Below, in pieces: positions 52,137 through 59,901 of a stretch of 64,000 bases of DNA; the first letter of the stretch is position 1; each line of letters begins with the position of its first letter. A model generated the notes under the pieces. That model saw only the letters and a program-made list of their open reading frames with translations, did no database searches and was not told the DNA's origin. Source of the stretch: Zeaxanthinibacter sp. PT1. GTDB taxonomy: Bacteria > Bacteroidota > Bacteroidia > Flavobacteriales > Flavobacteriaceae. A program made the translations under genes and the position numbers. The stretch spans positions 124,001 to 188,000 of the forward strand of contig NZ_JAQPCN010000003.1 of the NCBI RefSeq assembly GCF_028464225.1. The letters run 5' to 3'.

Positions 52137-53183
52137 ATGAAAAAGATCCTATTAATTGAAGACGACCCGGTGCTAAGGGAAACCACGGCCGAATTATTGG
52201 AACTCTCCAATTATTCGGTGATTACAGCTGCCAATGGAAAAAAAGGAATAGATGCAGCCATGAATGAAACTCCGGATGTAATCCTGTGTGACATTATGAT
52301 GCCCGAAATAGATGGATATGGCGTTCTTAAAGCCTTATCTGAAGAGCCGAGAACCAGGAGGATTCCCTTCGTTTTCCTGACCGCCAAAACGGAACGTAGT
52401 GATGTGCGTAAGGGAATGGAGCTAGGTGCAGACGACTACCTGACAAAACCCTTTGAAGAATCTGAGCTGATAGGAGCAATTGAAAGTCGGTTAGCCAAAA
52501 TGGCGATCCTTAAGGAATTAGACAGGACCGGGGAGTCAGATCCCGGGAACAAAAAACCCAGGAACCTGCATGAACTGAAAAACCTGATGGATGATGAGGG
52601 AAAAGAATTCAGTTTTTCTCCGGGTGAAAGTATATATGTACAAGGGGATAATTCTAATACCGTGTATCTGGTACTTAAAGGCAGTGTGAAGACCTATGTG
52701 CTTGATGAGCAGGGTAAAGAACTGATCACCGGCTTATTTAAGGCAGATGATATTTTCGGACTGATCAGTTTCAGTCAGAATATCCCTTATAAAGATTATG
52801 CTACAGCCCTGGAAGAAACGGAATTGGTGGGATTGGCCAAAGAAACCATCAAAGAGGTACTGGTGGGCGATCCTGATCTGGCCCTGAATTTTATGCAGTA
52901 CCTCTCTGACTCATTGACTGAAGCAAAAAAACAATTGCTACAGATGGCCTATGGCTCTGTAAGAAAAAAAACAGCGGCCACATTGTTACGCTTTGCCGAA
53001 AAAATCCCCGGAGATATATCAGGGGACATACACGTACTGAGGAGCGACCTGGCAAGTGTCGCTGGGATTGCAACCGAAACCCTCATACGCACACTTTCCG
53101 GTTTTAAAGACGAGGGACTGATAGAGATAAAGAACAGGGACATTCGTATCCTTGATCGAGAGGCGCTGGAAAGAATGAGTTGA
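52137..53183 (+). CDS. Response regulator fused to a Crp/Fnr-type DNA-binding protein
   Basis: 348 residues in an unusual order: REC domain (1-120, acceptor Asp52, Thr82, Lys104), cyclic-nucleotide-type sensor domain (about 150-260), Crp helix-turn-helix (about 280-345). The sensor lacks the cAMP-phosphate Arg/Ser, so cAMP binding is unlikely. The recognition helix reads TETLIRTLSGFK, which keeps the Fnr Glu and Arg that read the TGA core but has Ile in place of the Fnr Ser. That fits the island operators, which have ATGA or CTGA in place of TTGA. The gene follows the kinase by 68 bp. Confidence 0.88.
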   Translation: MKKILLIEDDPVLRETTAELLELSNYSVITAANGKKGIDAAMNETPDVILCDIMMPEIDGYGVLKALSEEPRTRRIPFVFLTAKTERSDVRKGMELGADDYLTKPFEESELIGAIESRLAKMAILKELDRTGESDPGNKKPRNLHELKNLMDDEGKEFSFSPGESIYVQGDNSNTVYLVLKGSVKTYVLDEQGKELITGLFKADDIFGLISFSQNIPYKDYATALEETELVGLAKETIKEVLVGDPDLALNFMQYLSDSLTEAKKQLLQMAYGSVRKKTAATLLRFAEKIPGDISGDIHVLRSDLASVAGIATETLIRTLSGFKDEGLIEIKNRDIRILDREALERMS

Positions 53184-53215
53184 CTACTGTACTATTCTAT
53201 AGGATGATTTAAGAA

Positions 53216-53229
53216 CTGATCTTCATCAT
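53216..53229 (+). promoter_or_regulatory. Crp/Fnr-type operator 3
   Basis: CTGAT-CTTC-ATCAT centred at 53222.5. An exact -7 box TAATTTTG (53252-53259) starts 29.5 bp from the centre. Predicted transcription start about 53264, 24 nt before the Usp3 ATG. Confidence 0.8.
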
Positions 53230-53287
53230 AGGATGCCCGGGAATTGGGGAATAATTTTGAAGCATATTACTCCAATTATCCATAGGC

Positions 53288-54127
53288 ATGATCCGAATAT
53301 TGATCCCGACAGATTTCTCTGAGAACGCTTGGAATGCCATTAAGTATGGCATGGAACTCCTTAAGGGGCGCGAGTGCGTTATATACCTTTCCTATATTCA
53401 GGTAAAACCCGTATTTATTGCAGCTGAAAGCACTATTACGGCTAATACACCTGAGCTACGGGACCAAATCCTCAAAGAACGAAAACGCAACCTGGAGGAT
53501 CTAATTCTGCGTATCAGGGACCTGGGGTTAGACGGAAATCATACCCTGGCAACCCTGGCAAACACCGGACTATTTGTAGACGGAATCAAATCACAGATCG
53601 AGGACTATAAAATAGACCTGATCATTATGGGTACACGGGGAGCTTCCGGGCTCAAGAAAATTACCATTGGCAGTAATACCGGCAATGTAATAACCCGGGT
53701 AAAATGTCCTGTTCTGGTGGTGCCTGAAAATGCCGTCTATGAAGAGCTAAAAGAAATCGTTTTTCCTACCGATTACCAGATCAACTATGACCTTAAGGTT
53801 TTAGAAATCTTAGTAAGCCTGTTAAAAAAATACCGGGCTAATCTCAGGATTCTTCATATTGCAACCCAATCCAAAGATCTGACGTCTGAACAGGAAAAGC
53901 ACAAGGAATTGCTGCATGAGTACCTGAATGGAGCATCCCATACTTTCCATACGCTGAGAGGAACCTCAGTAGAAACCTCACTTCAATGTTTTATTGAAAG
54001 CAGGGATATTCAATTGGCTGTCATGGTAGCTAAGAACTTAAATTTCCTACAGCGAATCCTATTCCGTCCTATTGTAGAAAAATTCAGTTACCACACCGAA
54101 ATTCCATTCCTGGTGCTACATGAATAA
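53288..54127 (+). CDS. Universal stress protein, tandem domain (Usp3)
   Basis: 279 residues. The first Usp domain opens IRILIPTDFSENAWNAIKYG and carries the full ATP motif GTRGASGLKKITIGS. The second domain opens KEIVFPTDYQINYDLKVLEI and has no ATP motif, the common form in this island. Probably binds ATP in domain one. It has its own operator-driven promoter and is not followed closely by another gene. Confidence 0.9.
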   Translation: MIRILIPTDFSENAWNAIKYGMELLKGRECVIYLSYIQVKPVFIAAESTITANTPELRDQILKERKRNLEDLILRIRDLGLDGNHTLATLANTGLFVDGIKSQIEDYKIDLIIMGTRGASGLKKITIGSNTGNVITRVKCPVLVVPENAVYEELKEIVFPTDYQINYDLKVLEILVSLLKKYRANLRILHIATQSKDLTSEQEKHKELLHEYLNGASHTFHTLRGTSVETSLQCFIESRDIQLAVMVAKNLNFLQRILFRPIVEKFSYHTEIPFLVLHE

Positions 54128-54169
54128 ATCCTTTCTCTTTAGAATTTTTTCTTTAAAAATTGTCCCTAG

Positions 54170-54183
54170 CTGACTGATATCAT
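54170..54183 (+). promoter_or_regulatory. Crp/Fnr-type operator 4
   Basis: CTGAC-TGAT-ATCAT centred at 54176.5. A -7 box TACATTTA (54206-54213) starts 29.5 bp from the centre. The predicted start (54218) is 17 nt before Usp4. Confidence 0.8.
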
Positions 54184-54234
54184 AAAATTTAGATACAGAG
54201 AAGAATACATTTATGGACCGTTGAAAATGGAATC

Positions 54235-55080
54235 ATGAGAAAAGTAATAATTCCCACCGATTTTTCAGAAAATGCATTCAATGCATTAAAGTGCGCATGC
54301 CAGGTATTTAAGTACGAGAGAAGTGATTTTTACCTCGTGCACGCCTACGCTGATGAGGTATATCAAAAGTATTCCGGTAAGGATCGGGAAGCTTTTGAAA
54401 AGGGAAAGCATATGGTGGAAAATGCGGCAGCTTCGGGCTTGGAAAAAATAGAAGCCAAAATGCATTCTTATGCTCCCAATCCCAGGCATAAGATCTATAG
54501 GCAAACCGAATTTGGAACATTGACCGATGTGATCAATGACTTAGTTATTGACATTAATGCGGATATAGTGGTAATGGGCACCCGTGGCGAAACTGACGAT
54601 CGTAATAAAACATTCGGTAGCAATACGGTGCAGGTATTTAAATATGTGCATTGCCCGGTTCTTGCCATCCCGGCAAACTATAGCTATGCGCAACCTAAGC
54701 AGATCCTGTTCCCTACAGATTATATGATCCCTTACAAGCGAAGAGAATTAAAATTACTCTGTAATATGATCGCGTCTTTCCGGTCCACGGTACATGTGCT
54801 ATATATAAATCCTGTTTCTAAGCTCTCTATGCGACAAGAGGATAACCGGGAGTTCTTAAGATGCGGACTTGGGGAACCCCAGATGTTCTTTGAGACTTCA
54901 GGTCTGAAAGACAAGACCGCCGCGATCCTCAAGGCAATCGAGCAGCATAACATTCAGATGCTGGTTATGGTAAATAGTCGCAATTCGCACCTGGAAGATA
55001 TGTTGTACCCTTCAACTGTAGATATTCTTGCATTAAAGCTCGAAATCCCATTTATGGTGCTTCAGAACCTAAGTCGCTAA
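54235..55080 (+). CDS. Universal stress protein, tandem domain (Usp4)
   Basis: 281 residues. The first domain opens RKVIIPTDFSENAFNALKCA and has the ATP motif GTRGETDDRNKTFGS. The second opens KQILFPTDYMIPYKRRELKL and is degenerate. It is followed by Usp5 after 18 bp, with no promoter between, so they form one operon from operator 4. Confidence 0.9.
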   Translation: MRKVIIPTDFSENAFNALKCACQVFKYERSDFYLVHAYADEVYQKYSGKDREAFEKGKHMVENAAASGLEKIEAKMHSYAPNPRHKIYRQTEFGTLTDVINDLVIDINADIVVMGTRGETDDRNKTFGSNTVQVFKYVHCPVLAIPANYSYAQPKQILFPTDYMIPYKRRELKLLCNMIASFRSTVHVLYINPVSKLSMRQEDNREFLRCGLGEPQMFFETSGLKDKTAAILKAIEQHNIQMLVMVNSRNSHLEDMLYPSTVDILALKLEIPFMVLQNLSR

Positions 55081-55098
55081 TTCAAAATTTTCCACATC

Positions 55099-55947
55099 AT
55101 GATGAAGATTATTCTACCCACAGACTTTTCCGAAAATTCATTCAATGCTATTCGTTACGCGATAAAATTATTTGAAAATGAAGAGGTGATCTTCTACCTG
55201 ATGCACACCTATACCCCGGCAGTTTACAGACCGGAATATGTATTGGAATTTCCGGGGCAGATAGGTCTGGGAGATGTATTACAGCAACAGGCACAGGAAA
55301 AGCTTAAAGCTGCGGTCGAGAAATTGGAGTCAGAGTTTAATAATCCCCTGCATTCATTTATTCCTCATGAAGCATTTAATACCCTGGTGGCAGAAATCCT
55401 GGAAATGACAGTAAACGAGGGAGCTCATATGGTTATCATGGGAACACAAGGAGCCACAGGTGCCAAGGAGATCTTTCTTGGATCTAATAGTGCACATGTG
55501 GTGAAACGTTCTACTTGCCCGGTAATATTGATTCCGAACGACTTTGAATACGAGCATCTTACGGAAGTGCTGTTTCCCACCGATTTCGAGATTTCCTATG
55601 ACCAACACGAGTTGGCCCCGTTAATCAACTTGGTCAAAATGCACGGTTCAAGTATAGAGGTCCTCCACATTGCCACGGGTTATCCATTAGCACCGGACCA
55701 AAAAGCTCACAAAGAACAACTTGATAGGGTTCTCAAAGAGGTACCTCACCTCTTCCACGAACTTCCACCCTGTGAAATCATAGATGGGATTAACCAGTTC
55801 CAAATAAAGACTAAAGTGAATATGTTGGCCATGATCCGCAATAAGCACACCTTCTTTGAGAGGCTATTTATTGATCCTGTAATTAAAAAACTGGCATTTC
55901 ATATCAAAATCCCTTTTATGGTAATGCCACATACCAACCCCAGATAA
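55099..55947 (+). CDS. Universal stress protein, tandem domain (Usp5)
   Basis: 282 residues. The first domain opens KIILPTDFSENSFNAIRYAI and has the ATP motif GTQGATGAKEIFLGS. The second opens TEVLFPTDFEISYDQHEL and is degenerate. The second residue is also Met, so a start at 55102 is equally likely. Second gene of the operator 4 operon. Confidence 0.9.
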   Translation: MMKIILPTDFSENSFNAIRYAIKLFENEEVIFYLMHTYTPAVYRPEYVLEFPGQIGLGDVLQQQAQEKLKAAVEKLESEFNNPLHSFIPHEAFNTLVAEILEMTVNEGAHMVIMGTQGATGAKEIFLGSNSAHVVKRSTCPVILIPNDFEYEHLTEVLFPTDFEISYDQHELAPLINLVKMHGSSIEVLHIATGYPLAPDQKAHKEQLDRVLKEVPHLFHELPPCEIIDGINQFQIKTKVNMLAMIRNKHTFFERLFIDPVIKKLAFHIKIPFMVMPHTNPR

Positions 55948-55971
55948 CCTTGGCAGAGTTGTAACCGGAGA

Positions 55972-55985
55972 CTGACCAAAATCAT
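55972..55985 (+). promoter_or_regulatory. Crp/Fnr-type operator 5
   Basis: CTGAC-CAAA-ATCAT centred at 55978.5. A -7 box TATTTTTA (56008-56015) starts 29.5 bp from the centre. The predicted start (56020) is 21 nt before Usp6. Confidence 0.8.
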
Positions 55986-56040
55986 TGAACTGCATACAGA
56001 ACGAAGCTATTTTTATATAAACACAAACAAGAGCCTTGCC

Positions 56041-56886
56041 ATGAAAAAACGAATTCTATTACCCACTGATTTTTCTAAGAATGCCCTCAACGCAGCTAGG
56101 TATGCTCTTGATCTTTACCACGAGCACGAATGTGAGTTTTATCTACTTAACGTATATCAACGGGCCTTTTCCACGGCCAATATGAGTGTGCCCGAAGCCG
56201 GTGAACCCGGCTATGAGAGCCAGAGAGAACAATCTGAAGAAGGTCTGCGCAAGTTTGAGAAACAGTTGAGTTTACATGGAGAAAACTCAAAACACAAGGT
56301 AAAACTGATCTCTACATTTAACTCTGTCTATGACGGTGTTAAAGATAGCATTGCTAAGAAGGATATAGACCTGGTAGTTATGGGGACCAAAGGTGTTCGA
56401 GATGTGGAGACCAGTTTATTTGGTACCATTACGGTCAATGTCATGAAACAGCTTCAATCATGCCCTGTTCTCGCAGTGCCGAACAATGTTCGTTTCAGCT
56501 CCCCCAAGACAATTGCCTTTCCTACCGATTATAAAACGGAATTTAAAAGGAGAGAACTCCACTACATGATAGATATAGCCAGGGATTTTGGGTCCTTTAT
56601 CCATATTGTACATATTAAACGTGAAGCCACACTTACCAGGGTACAAGAAAGCAATAAAAAATTATTGGATAGTATCCTGGACGGGCTAGACCATCAATTT
56701 CACGAACTGGAGAAACAACATGTTCACAGGGCAATTGGAAAATTTATAGAAGATAACGATTGTGACCTTGTAGCTTTCACGAACAGGAAGCACGGTTTTT
56801 TAGCTTCAATCTTTGACAAGCCCTTGATAGAAGAAGCGGGCTATCACTACAAGATTCCCATTCTCGCACTTAATGATCACCGCTAA
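56041..56886 (+). CDS. Universal stress protein, tandem domain (Usp6)
   Basis: 281 residues. The first domain opens KRILLPTDFSKNALNAARYA and has the ATP motif GTKGVRDVETSLFGT. The second opens KTIAFPTDYKTEFKRRELHY and is degenerate. First gene of the operator 5 operon with the eRF1-like and MscS genes. Confidence 0.9.
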   Translation: MKKRILLPTDFSKNALNAARYALDLYHEHECEFYLLNVYQRAFSTANMSVPEAGEPGYESQREQSEEGLRKFEKQLSLHGENSKHKVKLISTFNSVYDGVKDSIAKKDIDLVVMGTKGVRDVETSLFGTITVNVMKQLQSCPVLAVPNNVRFSSPKTIAFPTDYKTEFKRRELHYMIDIARDFGSFIHIVHIKREATLTRVQESNKKLLDSILDGLDHQFHELEKQHVHRAIGKFIEDNDCDLVAFTNRKHGFLASIFDKPLIEEAGYHYKIPILALNDHR

Positions 56887-56897
56887 AAATTAGAACC

Positions 56898-57302
56898 ATG
56901 AAAAATATAGGAGTTTGGATGGATAAGGAGAAGGCACATATAGTGTCTTTGGAAAAAGGACAAGAAGATTTTAGTACCCTGAGCTCTGAGCTCGAGTTCT
57001 TTCATCCCAAGGGTGGGTCGAGATCTAAGGTGCGCTGGGGTCCACAAGAAGTAGTGCAGGACAGCAAATACCTTGAACGCGAAAAGCATCAGTTGAATAT
57101 ATATTTTGATAAACTGGCCACTGCATTAAGCGAGGCGGATAATATCGCCCTATATGGCCCGGCTGGGACAAACCAGAAATTTTTAGATGCACTGAGCACC
57201 AAAAAAAGAAGATTGGCCGAAAAGGTGAAACTGGTTGCCACAGCAGACAGCATGACCGAAAACCAATTCCGAGCCCTTGTGCGTGAATGTTTTAAAGACT
57301 GA
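56898..57302 (+). CDS. eRF1-like (baeRF-type) translation-related protein
   Basis: 134 residues with the opening MKNIGVWMDKEKAHIVSLEKG, like the bacterial eRF1-related (baeRF) proteins that start with a GVWIDhxKA pattern, and an end (ALYGPAGTNQKFLDAL, LVATADSMTENQFRALV) similar to their RNase-H-like fold. Such proteins are proposed to act on ribosomes under stress; the GGQ motif of eRF1 is not seen here. It is 11 bp after Usp6. Confidence 0.6.
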   Translation: MKNIGVWMDKEKAHIVSLEKGQEDFSTLSSELEFFHPKGGSRSKVRWGPQEVVQDSKYLEREKHQLNIYFDKLATALSEADNIALYGPAGTNQKFLDALSTKKRRLAEKVKLVATADSMTENQFRALVRECFKD

Positions 57303-57322
57303 ACCTTGTTCAATTACCGCAA

Positions 57323-58228
57323 TTGATGGATTCCATTAGAGAACTCCTGGCCGACCCTGCTTTTATCAAACTGTTGAAGCTACTTCTATGGATTGGTGTT
57401 ACGGTTGCGGTCGTTACTTTTTTCAGGAGAAGTGCACGGAAACGGATAGAGAACACCGTTTTCAGGTATAAGACTCAGAAACTTATCGAGATCCTGGGAT
57501 ATTTCATGATCATACTGTTGGTAATTTTATTTGTCACCGTAGATAATGTTCGGGATTATACCATAATAATAGGTCTGTTTACGGCGGGCCTTACTTTTAC
57601 CCTGCAAGAGCTGATCCTGAGTGTTGCGGGGTCTTTTTATATTTTCGCAGTGCGCGTCTATAAACCGGGAGACCGGATAGAGATCAATGGTATCACCGGG
57701 GATGTGATCGATATAGACAGTATTTATACCACCCTGATGGAGATTGGAGCCTGGGTGAGTACGGACAATTACTCGGGCCGGATTGTTAAAATTAGTAATG
57801 CCTATGTTTTTAAGGGACCAATTCACAACTACTCCCTGGATTTTCCGTTTGTCTGGGACGAACTCAACGTACTGATCACTTACCAATCTGACCTGGAAGA
57901 GGCAAAGAGGCTAGTGCTGCAGGAAGCTAATACGCTCTTGGCTGCGTATACCACTGCGTCTACATCCAAGTGGAAAGAACTTGTAGAGCGATATTACATA
58001 GAAGATGCAGCCTTAGAACCAAATGTAGCAGTTAAATTGACAGATAACTGGATACAACTGAACCTTCGGTATATTACCGATTACAAGAAAAGGAGAAAGA
58101 TGCAACAGGATCTTTTTGAACGTATAGAATCGGTTTTCAAAAGTAAGGGAGAGTCCGTGATCTTCGCTTCATCGACCCTGCAACTCCTGAAAATTCCCGA
58201 AGTGGATGTACGCATGCAATCTTCCTGA
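57323..58228 (+). CDS. MscS-type mechanosensitive ion channel
   Basis: 301 residues. About four membrane helices (about 15-40, 55-75, 83-110) and then the MscS pore-lining and beta domain: TLQELILSVAGSFYIF, PGDRIEINGITGDVIDIDSIYTTLMEI and PNAYVFKGPIHNYS-like NAYVFKGPIHNYS. MscS channels release solutes on membrane tension. Third gene of the operator 5 operon, 20 bp after the eRF1-like gene. Confidence 0.88.
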   Translation: MMDSIRELLADPAFIKLLKLLLWIGVTVAVVTFFRRSARKRIENTVFRYKTQKLIEILGYFMIILLVILFVTVDNVRDYTIIIGLFTAGLTFTLQELILSVAGSFYIFAVRVYKPGDRIEINGITGDVIDIDSIYTTLMEIGAWVSTDNYSGRIVKISNAYVFKGPIHNYSLDFPFVWDELNVLITYQSDLEEAKRLVLQEANTLLAAYTTASTSKWKELVERYYIEDAALEPNVAVKLTDNWIQLNLRYITDYKKRRKMQQDLFERIESVFKSKGESVIFASSTLQLLKIPEVDVRMQSS

Positions 58229-58230
58229 AC

Positions 58231-58244
58231 CTGACCGAAATCAT
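58231..58244 (+). promoter_or_regulatory. Crp/Fnr-type operator 6
   Basis: CTGAC-CGAA-ATCAT centred at 58237.5. A -7 box TAGATTTA (58267-58274) starts 29.5 bp from the centre. The predicted start (58279) is 14 nt before the W-x5-F gene B. Confidence 0.8.
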
Positions 58245-58292
58245 TCCCGAGCTTAACGCCATACAGTAGATTTAGCTAGTAATCCTATTGTT

Positions 58293-58709
58293 ATGGAATC
58301 ATACTCAAGCCCGGCATTATCCACAAAATTGGACCACCTGACCCAAGAATCAAGGACATGGATTACTAAGATCCGGTTTACTGAAGATGAGCTGTCCTTT
58401 ATTGATCAATTGCTCCATTCCGATGTATTTGAACCCAACACCCCGAATTTATTCGAACGATTGTCAGAATACGGGCAACGTCTTGAGCAAATTTGGAATA
58501 CTAAAGAGGACCTTAAAAAATTGATCGATATACACATGCAAGAGCTCGCGGAACTTATAAAAAGTACGCATCAGCTTGCCAAGGATTCCTCCGTGCCGGG
58601 ACATGAGCAGCTCCAGGCCCAGGTAGAGAAATATTTAACGCTATATGGAGAATTAAAATCGGAGATATTCAACTACGCCGGAGGTATTTTGAAAAAAAGA
58701 AAAGCCTGA
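58293..58709 (+). CDS. Helical protein of an unnamed W-x5-F family, member B
   Basis: 138 residues, all helical with coiled-coil pattern, no signal. The family motif is W23-x5-F29-x2-D32-E33 (TWITKIRFTEDEL). Like member C it ends in a basic LKKRK tail. No named domain recognised. It starts the operator 6 operon; the next gene is 89 bp on. Confidence 0.75.
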   Translation: MESYSSPALSTKLDHLTQESRTWITKIRFTEDELSFIDQLLHSDVFEPNTPNLFERLSEYGQRLEQIWNTKEDLKKLIDIHMQELAELIKSTHQLAKDSSVPGHEQLQAQVEKYLTLYGELKSEIFNYAGGILKKRKA

Positions 58710-58798
58710 ACAAAAGTTGCCGGAGGATTAGAGAACCCTAATATAGAATTGAATTCGGCGAAATGTAGAGGAGGTTAGTTAATAGTAAATGTAATACC

Positions 58799-59236
58799 AT
58801 GAAGAAAAAATCAGTAAAGATACAGGAATGGTTAGACCCTGACTCTCTGCATAACGAGACAAAAATGTGGATTTCTGAGCTCGACTTTATGTGTGACGAG
58901 CAGCGATTTCTGAACGATTTAATTAAAGATTTTACCATTGAGCTTACCCAGACTTCAAATTTTGAAGTAGCAAAGCAAAAAGTTTCGGAGCTTCTATCCA
59001 TAGAGAACGAATTGGTACACTTGAAAGAAAAGGTGCAATTGCACGGGAACCAACTTAAGATCATGACTGATAAGGTTGATCAGTTGGAGATGGAAAGTGC
59101 CTACCTGAAAACCCACAAAAATCTCTCTGATCATTTAAAGGATTATCGCAAACGCTACCAGGAACTCAAGACCCAATTTTTTAAGCTATTAACAGCCCAA
59201 CTGAAAAAAAGAAAAACCAAGAAATTGATGCCATGA
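58799..59236 (+). CDS. Helical protein of an unnamed W-x5-F family, member C
   Basis: 145 residues, helical, with the family motif W24-x5-F30-x2-D33-E34 (MWISELDFMCDEQ) and a coiled coil (about 70-120). The C-terminus QLKKRKTKK is like that of member B. I could find no operator of the regulon in the 89-bp spacer, so it probably belongs to the operator 6 transcript. The stop overlaps the lipoprotein start by ATGA. Confidence 0.75.
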   Translation: MKKKSVKIQEWLDPDSLHNETKMWISELDFMCDEQRFLNDLIKDFTIELTQTSNFEVAKQKVSELLSIENELVHLKEKVQLHGNQLKIMTDKVDQLEMESAYLKTHKNLSDHLKDYRKRYQELKTQFFKLLTAQLKKRKTKKLMP

Positions 59237-59901
59237 AAAAATTTCCGCTAATCATCATCCTATCCCTATTACTATCTGCTTCCGGATGTTCCTCGACCAG
59301 CCTTGTCAGCAGTTGGAAAAACCCGGATATCGTACTATTTGATGCCTACAAAGTACTGGTCGTAGGAATGACACAGAACGAAAGGGCAAGACTCCTGTTT
59401 GAAACTAATATGAGAGATGAGTTTATTAAAAGGGATATTGAAGCCATGCGGAGCTTGGATATTTTTGATGTCGCATTTACGGATTCGGCCAGGTCTGAAG
59501 AAGAATTGGATGAGGTGGAACAGCAATTGCTGGATAAAGATTTTGATGCGATCCTGTTTACCAAGATCATTGGATACGAGAATAAAAGAACTTTTAGGGA
59601 ACAAGTGCTGGACTGGGAAACTTATATGGATGGATTTAAAGAGGATTATAATTCTAATCAAGGTATCTACTTCAACAAAAATTACTACCAGGATTATGAT
59701 GTATATTACGCAGAGACTTCCCTCTATTGTATTTGTGTAGGGAAGGACAGAAAGCTTATCTGGCGGGGAACCATAGAAATTACGGATCCTAAGAACGTTG
59801 GAAAAGTGGTGGACGATTATATTCAACTGCTGGTGTACGCCCTACAGGAACAAGACCTGATAATCAGAAAAAAAACCGAGGATGAAACTACTAGTCTTTA
59901 G
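59233..59901 (+). CDS. DUF4136-like lipoprotein
   Basis: 222 residues with a lipobox (LLSASGC, Cys19), then SLVSSWKNPDIV and a compact alpha-beta region (YKVLVVGMTQNERARLLFETNMRDEFIKRDI). These fit the DUF4136 / CsgG-related outer-membrane-facing lipoproteins of Bacteroidota. The function is unknown. It overlaps member C by 4 bp and the D-lactate dehydrogenase gene by 20 bp, so it is translated in a coupled operon. Confidence 0.65.
   Translation: MKKFPLIIILSLLLSASGCSSTSLVSSWKNPDIVLFDAYKVLVVGMTQNERARLLFETNMRDEFIKRDIEAMRSLDIFDVAFTDSARSEEELDEVEQQLLDKDFDAILFTKIIGYENKRTFREQVLDWETYMDGFKEDYNSNQGIYFNKNYYQDYDVYYAETSLYCICVGKDRKLIWRGTIEITDPKNVGKVVDDYIQLLVYALQEQDLIIRKKTEDETTSL

Noticed and set aside
52137-53183. 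Plain Crp (cAMP receptor)
   Set aside because: A REC domain is fused in front and the cAMP phosphate-binding Arg/Ser are absent.
53288-56886. Recent tandem duplication of the Usp genes
   Set aside because: The four proteins are clearly diverged along their length; an old expansion is more likely.
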